This document shows, piece by piece, positions 56,265 to 64,000 of a stretch of DNA of 64,000 nucleotides. The translations under genes and the position numbers were made by a program. Positions within the stretch are counted from its first letter, which is position 1. Each line of letters starts with the position of its first letter. A model generated the notes under the pieces. That model was not told the DNA's origin. It saw nothing but the letters and a program-made list of their open reading frames with translations, and made no database searches. The stretch spans positions 137,026,897 to 137,090,896 of the forward strand of contig NC_081407.1 in NCBI RefSeq assembly GCF_030272615.1. Reading direction: 5' to 3'. Source of the DNA: Cryptomeria japonica (Eukaryota > Streptophyta > Pinopsida > Cupressales > Cupressaceae).

Positions 56265-57687
56265 TGTAGACATATAAAAATGACCACTTTCCTAAGTGAA
56301 TATTTAATATTCATTTTAACCTCATTCCTCTATTTTAATTAAATTTTATTTAATTAAAATTATTCACATTCATCTATTTGATTAAATAAGTTATCCAATT
56401 TATTTAATTAAATTCACCTAAGCCTTTCATATCCTTTAATTAAATAAATTACTTTATTTAATTAATTTCCCTTTCTCTCCTTTTAAATAAATTTACATTT
56501 AATTAAATTGCTAATGGAAAATAAATAAATCTAATTTATTTAAATCCCTCACTTGCATCTATTTTGTTGAAATAAAGCAATTTATTTTAATTAAAATTAC
56601 CCTCCATCCACTTGCATTTTCCTACATCTCCCACTTTCCTCTCTAACCCCCCTTATAGATTCTTCTAATCACTTCTAAATTATCCTAACCCATCTACTAA
56701 ATATTGTCACATCCCTAAACAAAGGGAAGTCACTTCTTAAACCCTCAAAGTCTTTGAAAACCATTAAAGGCTTTATGTCTTCAACAAGTTAACCTTGAAA
56801 GTCTTCCAAATCATTAATGGTTAACTCAACCCTCTTTCATGATTAGATAATTTCTCTCTAACTCAACCCTCATCTAACCCAAGGGTCTCATCAAGCATTC
56901 ATTGCTTTGACCTTGGTTATCCCTTTAACCCTTGCACAAGAGTTTATCCTTTGGGTAAAAGATTTATCCATTGGATAACCCTAACCTAACCTTAACCCTT
57001 ACCTCCCAAGGTAACCATGAGGTCTTCTCAAGCATTTAATACTTCTTATATCCCCTCTCAAGTAGTCTTATGTTGATAATTGTCACCATTTCATTGGTGA
57101 GAATTGTAAACATGGATTGATAACTTTCAATCCCGACCCTTGATAACATCATCCAATCCTGACCATCCATTGCCCTATTTTTCCTATAAATAGAGCTCTC
57201 ATTCCTCCATTTTGAATCCAAGTTTCATGCATCTAATCTATACTCATTTTTATAAAGCATTTAGTCTCTCTTTGAATAGAAATAATCTAATAAACATTTT
57301 AGAAGCATTTCTATTATCATAATAATCATAATAGGCTAGCATATCATGTTAGGATACTTCTTTTACTAATCCTTTTATCTTAATCATCATATACATGTTA
57401 GTTTAATTCATAATTGTTAATATCATGCACATCTAGGATTGCACTCATGTTAGATTGATCAAGTATTTCTCATTGTCATGATTGTCATCTCTAAGTCACT
57501 TTGCTCAGTGATCTGAGAGAAAAGGCATTGGCTTGAGGGGTCCTGTGAGATAGAGAACAATGAAACATCCATTGGGAAGTTGGGTTATTCAATATAACTC
57601 CATAACTTGCACCAAGAGTCCCATTGGTGTGTGGACTAGTTTTGAATTCACATTTTATGTTTCATCACACCATTTTTCCTGCACACA
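56265..57687 (+). mobile_element. Right (3') LTR of element E
   Basis: Starts TGTAGACA, ends TGCACACA, 1423 bases, the same length as the left LTR. Differences from the left LTR are a mix of transitions and transversions. TATAAATAG at about 57185. Confidence 0.9.
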
Positions 57688-58472
57688 GTTGCAGTGAGGG
57701 TTAAATGGCCATTTTCACCATTTCTCGACAGTGATTGTCAAAGATAGTGAATCGGCTATGAAACATAGATGATTTCTAGTGTTTTCTTTGGGTCACAGGT
57801 CAACCCTTCTAGCTGACATGACCCCTTATGAAACCGTGAAAGGCTTGAGGCTTTCACCATTTTGCAGAGATGACTGCCAAAATGATTTAGCAACCAAAGA
57901 TTTTGTGAAGGTTTTTAGGTCGTTATGACCTTTAGACCTCTTATAGATAAAACCCTCCTTGTGGGTTCTGACTATCTAAGGTGATTTTGACGACACGTCT
58001 GCATGCAAATAGGCAAAATGTTCCACGTAGTAGTTGACCAAGTTTGACTAGATGATTTAGACAACAAATATTAAGACACATGATCATTCAAGTGTTCAAA
58101 AGACAATTCAGATATGTAGAAGTTGATGTTCATGATGTTCTTAAATGAGGTGGTTGTCTATCCAATCAAACCATGTCAAGAAAGGATCGAGAATGTATAA
58201 ATGGCGTCCATATTGTAGACTATTTGTGTGGCTGAAGGAAGGATATTAGATCTCATTGGGAAGGTAAAGATTACTAAAGTTAGTAATTTGAGTACAGAGA
58301 ATGATCTAGAGATAGGGAGGATGCATTTAATATGGGTAGCCAATCTGAGAACACTTTTAGGACATAGAATCAAATCTTCTGCTATTATGATCCCTCAAAA
58401 GTTAAAAAGATTTTTTTTTTAAATTCTATTTTGAAGGGAAAATATTATGCATATAGAGATGACCAAATCAAG
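57688..58472. other. Non-coding repeat-like flank right of element E
   Basis: Phrases such as ttcaccatttctcgacag, ttcaccattttgcagag and gtgaaaggcttgagg echo the upstream modules of LTR F and the left flank of E. No gene: the 64-codon frame at 58228 has no support. The part after about 58150 may already belong to the LTR of copia I. Confidence 0.4.
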
Positions 58473-59726
58473 TGTTAGGATAATTGGTGGACAACTGAGA
58501 GGGGGGAGTGAATCAATTGTCAACAGATTATATTAATCAAACCAGTTTATAACCTTTAACTGGAGCATATAAAAATTGAATACGGGAATAGTAGAAATGG
58601 ATACCAGTAAGCAATAAAACTTAAGAATGAAACAGATAATCAACACAATGCAACCTACCATATAACACTATGATTTGTATATGGAAAACCCGGTAAAGGG
58701 AAAAACCATGGTAGGAAGCCTACCCATAGTCAAATAATACTTCTACAGAAAGTATGTGATACAATGAGGGGCCTGCACATGCAGGAAGGCACACTGCCTA
58801 GAGCGTACTGCTCATTACAAAGAGTCTCACTGACTACAGAGAGGTTATAACCACCTCAAGAGAATTGGACAACAATCCAGAAGAATGAACTGCCAGAGAT
58901 AGCATCTACCATACCTGATTACAGTCCTGATTAAGCTCAATAACGAAGGCCTTTGACTTCTTACACAAACCCAATTCGATCTTCAATGATCGACCAAATC
59001 CTCTGCCTGAATGATTTTACATTATTCGCACAATTCCATTCCTTTTCCATGACCATGATCTACAATGAGATCTTACATTTATCTATACAAATCCTAAGGC
59101 CTAAACCAATTAGGTCAGCCACCTAAAAGATATTACAATAAGATCATTACATATATCCACATTACAATGATATGCCATGTCAGCTTTAGACTAAAACAAC
59201 ATTAACCAATCCATAAATCATCTTGGTAACATATAGAGAACATGTTACACGATACCGGTCCATAACCTAGATAGGTACCTGACCTAATTTGGGTCCACCA
59301 CGCCAAAGCGATGTCTCCAATCAGTCGAGGCATGAACAAAGATTATCTTCAGTATCCTTAATTCCATCTAGAAGCCGCACAATCACCACTTATGCATCCT
59401 ATCAATGATTCTCAGTAAAAGCTCTGTCGGTAAAACCTTAAACCCTTACCGATATAGGCTTACTAGAGTGTATGATAGAATCCGATCACCAAGTCAATAC
59501 CAACTGACCAAAAAATGCTCCAAAACATGTAACACATAAAACCAAATATACTCCATTGATCTAAACATGTCAGAAGTGTCCAACACATAGTCCCTTCTGC
59601 CAGTAAGACTAGATCTTCTGTCGGTAACCAAAACCTGTCTGTCGGAAACCAACCATAACAACTAGTGTTGACATCAATGACAAAACATCAATGCAACACA
59701 TAATCAATTCCTTCATATTGCCAACA
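58473..59726 (-). mobile_element. Solo copia LTR, minus orientation
   Basis: TGTTAGG at 58473 to GCCAACA at 59726 (1254 bases). Flanks TCAAG and TGAAG match in 4 of 5. It holds actgagaggggggag (58494-58508), ggaaaaaccatggtaggaag near 58699 and gttgacatcaatgacaaaac near the right end. It is closest to the 5' LTR of copia-1. Confidence 0.85.
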
Positions 59727-60396
59727 TGAAGAGGTGGTTGATAAGATTTGAAAGTGGTAGATGAGGTAGCTGAGTTAGAAAAGGTAGACAAGTGAATGGT
59801 GATCAAAAATAGAGAAGGGCATTCAAATGATATGAGTTGTTGAAGGGTTGATGTAGGAGAGAATTCAATGGTAGAGAGTGAAACATAGAGCATTGAAAAG
59901 AGACAAAGTAATCGACTAAGTGAAGAAGAGAGGAGAGAAGTATTATCAGTAGAGATTGAAGACAATAAGGAGAAGAAGAAGAGTTGAAGGCGGAGAATAT
60001 ACTTCAAAAGGGAAACATCTCAGAAGTGCAATAAGTTCATAAGTGTTACAGAATTCATTTGTAACAAGTTTATTCATTGTAGTTGTTTACCTTATTGAGT
60101 CATTGTAATTCTCTAAATGGGTGCTTAGAGTAGGGGTAGGTGATCCTTGAGTTGGTTCCCAAAAATTTATTGTAATTAGATTAACTTTTATGAGGATGGA
60201 TTGCAGTTGTAGACTCCAACAACTATTCTCACCGAGGTTTTTCCCACATTGGATTTTCCTTGTAAATCCCTATGTTATGTTATTTGGTCTTGGTGTGTGA
60301 GTGTGTTTTTTATATATTTATATTTGAACACTTTGATTTAAAATTTTAGAATATGACTGTTTCACTCCCTCTCTCAGTGATCACTTGTGTTCTTCA
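59727..60396 (+). mobile_element. 5' LTR (3' part) of copia I
   Basis: Ends in tgttcttca next to a primer site. It contains the plus-strand version of the shared LTR motif, tcactccctctctcagtgatc (60362-60382). The start is uncertain because the solo LTR to the left is probably inserted in it; DNA left of 58473 may be the rest. Confidence 0.65.
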
Positions 60397-60398
60397 AT

Positions 60399-60411
60399 TG
60401 GTATCAAAGCC
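60399..60411 (+). promoter_or_regulatory. Primer-binding site of copia I
   Basis: TGGTATCAAAGCC, two bases from the LTR end, initiator-methionine type. Confidence 0.85.
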
Positions 60412-60469
60412 TAGGTTCCTGGTTAGATAATATTTCTCTAGCTTGGGTAGATTCTGGTTAGTGAACACA

Positions 60470-62614
60470 ATGGCTAGGAATGAATCCTCCTCTGCTAAAG
60501 CACCTATGTTTGATGGCATAAACTATTCCTTCTAGAGTAGAAGAATGGAAACTTACTTATCCCCCTTAGGCTTTGATGTTTGGATGTCAATAAAAAAGGT
60601 TATACCATTCCTCAAGTACCCCCTATAGACCCTGATGCTAAAAGGGAATATGAGTACAACGCCAAAGCTAAGAATGCAACCTTAAGTGGCCTTTATGATA
60701 TAAAAATTTCAAGGTCATGTACTACACTTTTGCCAAATAAACATGGGATAAGTTGTCGAGAATATATGAAGGAGACATTAAAGTTAAGGAAGCTAAACTG
60801 CAAAATTTCAGAGCTCAATTCAAAGGTTTGAAAATGAAAGAGGAAGAGAAGATTGCAAATTATCTGCAAAGAGTGGATGAAATTGTGAATTCCATAAGAG
60901 GATTTGGAGAAGATGTATAAGATGAAGTAATTGTTGAGAATGTTTTGAGATCATTAACAACAAAGTATGATACCAAAGTCTTAGCTATTGAAGAAGCTAA
61001 AGACTTGAAGACTTTCTCTATGAATGAACTATTTGGTTCATTATCAGCTTATGAGATAAGAACTATGAGGTTTGAACCATCTAAGAGAGAACTTACCTTC
61101 ACCTCCAAGAAGAAAGGTAAAGAGGTTGCTATTTGTGTAGATTATGAAGAATCGGATGTTGCTGAAGCTAAAATTTTAAGAAAATTGAAGAAAGGATCAA
61201 GTATAGAGGAAAGTTGCCTTTTAAATTGAAGAAAACATGGCATTTTGCTTCTAAGTGTCCTTATAAGAAGAAAGACAATAATGATGTGGAAAGTGTCAAG
61301 AGTAAAGGTCAAAGGTTTTATAAACCAAGGGTAAGAAACTTTCAAAAGAATAAATTTCTTTACTCTATTGATAGTGATGTCTTTGATGATGAAAGTGAGT
61401 TAGTTGAGGAATGCAGTAAAGATGAAAACCAAGAAAATCTCTTCATGGCTCAAGAGGTCCTTAATGAGGAGAAAAATGGTACTCAATCTAAAAATATAAA
61501 TGACAATGAGGTAGAGGATGCAAATGATGTGGTTGACCTTGAAGGAGAGTTGGTTTGTGCTCTTGAAGAGCTAGACAAGGTAAGAAAAGAATTCAAGAAA
61601 TACAAGAAGTCATAAAAGAACATGATTTGCTAAAAAAAATATTGAAGAATCAAAAGTGAATTTTTTTTATTTAACTACATAGATGGAAGAATCCAAACAA
61701 TGTATGAAGTGATAAAATCAAATTTGGAAGCTAAGGAGGAGTGTCAAAAATTGGAACAAGAAATTGTGAAACTTAGGGAAGAGCTTGAAAAATGAAAAGA
61801 GTATCTTAAAGTGAGAATTAAGTATGAGAGAAACACACATGCATTGGATACGATGTTGAACAAGCAGAAGAATTCCAAAGATATCAGAGGTGTTGGATAT
61901 GATGTTGGTCAATGTTCTACAAGTGAGGACTCATCAAATAAAGAAATACACTTTACCTCTTCAAGTGAAAATAGTAAAGGACAAACTTTTGCTATCAACA
62001 ATCCAACTGAGAAGAAGACTTATGCTGCTGCTACAAAGAGAAAACATGTTGATCCAAAAGGAAAAGGTAAAATGGATGATGGAGGTTTCATAAAGGTCAA
62101 TGACACAAGAAAGAGCTCAAGAAGACCAAGTTATGTTGCTCTAAGGAGACAAATGAGAAACAACTTCAACAATGACTGATATGTACCTCAATTTCATGGC
62201 TACTATTACAAATGTAGGCTTATGTGAGGGTCCACTCCTAGTTATGAAAATACAAATCCTTTTTCCATCCTTAGATATGTCAATGCCATGTTCTATCATT
62301 GTAATGGTGTCAGTCACAAAAGTCATGAATGTAGAACAAATAGATTTCAGTCATATAGAAGTCCCCCTATATCATCATTTAATAAGAGCATAAAGTGTTA
62401 CTATTGTCAAAAATTTGGTCATATTGCCAAGCACTACAAATTAAGAATTTTCAAATGTAAAAAGACGTTTGTAGCTAAACCAAAAGCTAAATCAAATCAA
62501 ATTAATACAACAAAGAAGAGAAAAGAACACAAACAAATATGGGTAGAAAAGAAGAATGATCAAAAGGAATCAGGTCCAATAGTTCAAACTACTGGCAAGA
62601 GACACTACTTAGGT
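60470..62614 (+). pseudogene. copia I gag, decayed
   Basis: ATG 60470 gives a Gag start with MARNESSSAKAPMFDGINYS, typical for copia. A core of helical segments follows (60540-61130) in several frames. A first zinc knuckle near 61215 has lost its first two Cys (only HFASKC remains). Then come a long acidic linker, a coiled-coil-like part (61560-61900), a basic region (62030-62160), a YHCNGVSHKSHECR knuckle (62291-62335) and a further knuckle CYYCQKFGHIAKHY (62397-62438) whose last Cys is Tyr. Stops near 60534 and 60918 and several frameshifts. The repeated zinc knuckles and long linker are a feature of this copia group. It is cut by a solo LTR at 62615. Confidence 0.8.
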
Positions 62615-63686
62615 TGTCATATGTTGTCATTGATGGCAACTTAGGTTAGTAATTTCATCCACAGTTCATTAATTTAATTACACCAGAAGTTTGAGTGTAG
62701 ATTTGGTAAAGTCTAGTAAAGTTAGAATAGGGCATCTAGAAGAGTTCAACATTTTCAGTCGGTATTTGATTTCAGTTGGATATTTGGTGTTGGAGAGATA
62801 TGGGAACCTTGATATATGTCCAGAGTACCTTATTCCATGATTTTAGCCTCCGGTGATAATTCATGTGCAAGTTAGAAGATTTGATATATCAATTTTTGGG
62901 TTGAACAATGTAGTATGGTCGACTTGTGTGATTGATCATTGTGCAGAATTAATGGAGAAGTTTTGATGATTGTTTTTTTGCTTGAGGATGTTTAGACGAC
63001 ATGTGGGAAGTGTGTGGACAATTATTTTAGGTTGGCATATGCGTTGGAGATCTAATTCAGTCGACAATTCATACACATTTGGTGAATATGTTATATGTTC
63101 TTGAGCCGACATGTAGCCGATGTGATTTCGTGTTGTGGATATATAAAGCTGACATAGTTGATCATTTAGAGCATGGAAAAAGGTTGTGTGATTGATGGTT
63201 TACAATTTCACATGTGCAATGTAGAGATTTATGCTCTGGATTAATGCAAAACAATGAATCAAAGTAGGATAAGGTAGAGTATGAAATGTTTATAAATGTT
63301 CTTAACCAAAACTATAATTTGGAATTTGTAAATGCTATTGCTTAGCTCATAGACTTCATAGTGAGCCTTCCTTGGGTTGTAGCCCTTGTTGTTTTTGAGC
63401 AATGAGCTCTAGGCAATGTGCCCAAATGCATGTGCATTCCTAATTGTAATATTTATATACTTTTGCATAGTATATTTATATTATGGGATCATCCCCACCA
63501 TGGTTTTTCCCTTAACCAGGTTTTCACATAAAAAATCTTTGTGTTATGGTGTTGTGGATATTTGGTTTTTGTTCTTTCATATTTATTTTATTCATATGCA
63601 TTAAGTGGTTGAAGGATCAAATTAATAAAGTTAAAGATTGCAGAATACTGATTCACTCCCCCTCTCAATGTTCCTTGATTCCAACA
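62615..63686 (+). mobile_element. Solo copia LTR in plus orientation, splitting copia I
   Basis: From about TGTCATATG (62615) to CCAACA (63686). It is the reverse complement of the LTR type seen at 58473-59726: it has tgtcattgatggcaac near the start, ccaccatggtttttccctt near 63500 and gattcactccccctctcaatg (63649-63669) near the end. Gag lies on its left and protease on its right. I could not find a convincing target duplication, so the left boundary may be off by some bases. Confidence 0.75.
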
Positions 63687-63992
63687 CAAACAACCCTTCA
63701 TGCTGAAAGGAAAAATCTTTGGGTTCTAGATAGTGGTTGTTCCAATCATATGATTGGAGATAAGAATAAATTAACTAAGTTTGAGGATTGGAATGGAGGC
63801 TTAGTAATATTTGGAGACAATTCTTCCATTAAGATAAAAGGTAAATGTACGTTGAACATACATGGTAAGATGAAAGCTCACAATGTGTATTATGTGGAAG
63901 GACTACAACATAACCTACTAAGTGTGAGCCAAATATGTGATAGAGGATACAAGTTTACATTTGACTCAAAAGGATGTGATATCAAAAAATAA
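63687..63992 (+). pseudogene. copia I protease, runs off the window
   Basis: WVLDSGCSNHMIGDKNKLTKFE is an intact copia aspartic-protease active site (Asp-Ser-Gly). GDNSSIKIKGKCTLNI and VYYVEGLQHNLLSVSQICDRG follow, leading toward the pre-integrase region. A stop (TAA, 63990-63992) and the window end close it, so downstream integrase and RT cannot be judged. Separated from its gag by the solo LTR. Confidence 0.85.
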
Positions 63993-64000
63993 AGCGACAA

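Larger units (their letters stand above)
5796..57687 (+). mobile_element. Ty3/gypsy Tat-type retrotransposon E, expanded by nested insertions
   Basis: Two direct LTRs of identical length (1423 bases; 5796-7218 and 56265-57687) bracket a primer site at 7223 and a purine tract at 56251-56264. Between them are gag, protease, RT, RNase H, a second RNase H and integrase, all plus strand and in gypsy order, interrupted by six first-level insertions. Removing these leaves an element of very roughly 14 kb. At several insertion sites its reading frame resumes on the far side, which confirms the pieces belong together. The bases outside the LTRs (GATGT left, GTTGC right) match only 3 of 5, so the target duplication is weak. 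Confidence 0.85.

Noticed and set aside
59609-60007. 132-codon minus-strand frame
   Set aside because: Overlaps the junction of a solo LTR and the copia I LTR; Ser/Leu-rich low complexity and no recognisable domain.
1-64000. tRNA, rRNA, snoRNA or host protein-coding genes
   Set aside because: I saw no cloverleaf-like segments, rRNA blocks or exon-like non-retroelement coding regions by reading both strands. A covariance-model search would be decisive.

Overview
This window is wall-to-wall transposable-element DNA from a large plant genome. I found no host gene, rRNA, tRNA or other structural RNA gene. Every substantial reading frame belongs to an LTR retrotransposon (Ty1/copia or Ty3/gypsy) or to an open reading frame carried inside a giant LTR. 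Deep nesting, very long LTRs, a gypsy element with a second (archaeal-type) RNase H as in the Tat lineage, and TGGTATCAGAGC-type primer sites all point to a seed plant with a bloated genome. A conifer is my best guess, but the sequence alone does not prove it.

Layout. Positions 1-5379 hold a deleted copia element on the minus strand (copia-1). Positions 5796-57687 are one Ty3/gypsy Tat-type element (E, plus strand) with two 1423-base LTRs, blown up to about 52 kb by insertions. Its own parts, in order: left LTR 5796-7218, primer site, leader with a 21-bp-phased repeat, gag (11330-11558, 12947-13522, 27016-28086), protease (32905-33903), RT/RNase H/second RNase H/integrase (50471-54411), a 3' untranslated region with tandem repeats, polypurine tract, right LTR 56265-57687. 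Nested in E are: a solo copia LTR (8979-10011); a solo gypsy LTR in minus orientation (11559-12941); a full copia element C (13523-27010, target duplication GTGGA) that itself carries a 6.1-kb solo LTR of family F (14809-20929, target duplication TGCTG); a Tnt1-like copia element D (28087-32904); and a truncated gypsy element F (33904-50470). The 5' LTR of that F element contains insertion G (34376-40283, target duplication GGATG), which in turn contains a solo LTR (35909-37454, target duplication CCACC). That is four levels of nesting. Positions 57688-63992 hold flanking repeat DNA, another solo copia LTR, and a plus-strand copia element (I) whose gag-protease region is split by a further solo LTR.

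The most unusual item is family F. Its LTR (about 6 kb) contains a long reading frame of about 1200 codons that I cannot assign to any family. It is present in both copies. In one conserved block nearly all base differences between copies are silent, so the protein was under selection while the family was active. In copy 1 a single in-frame TAA splits it. In copy 2 it has nine stops but is still in one frame. Family F therefore looks like a giant gypsy element that carries an accessory gene inside its LTR.

A second puzzle is chronological: the elements nested in E have LTR pairs that differ by roughly 6-8%, while the LTRs of E itself differ by only about 3%. Most element genes are broken by stops, frameshifts or lost catalytic residues, so the window reads as decayed heterochromatin.
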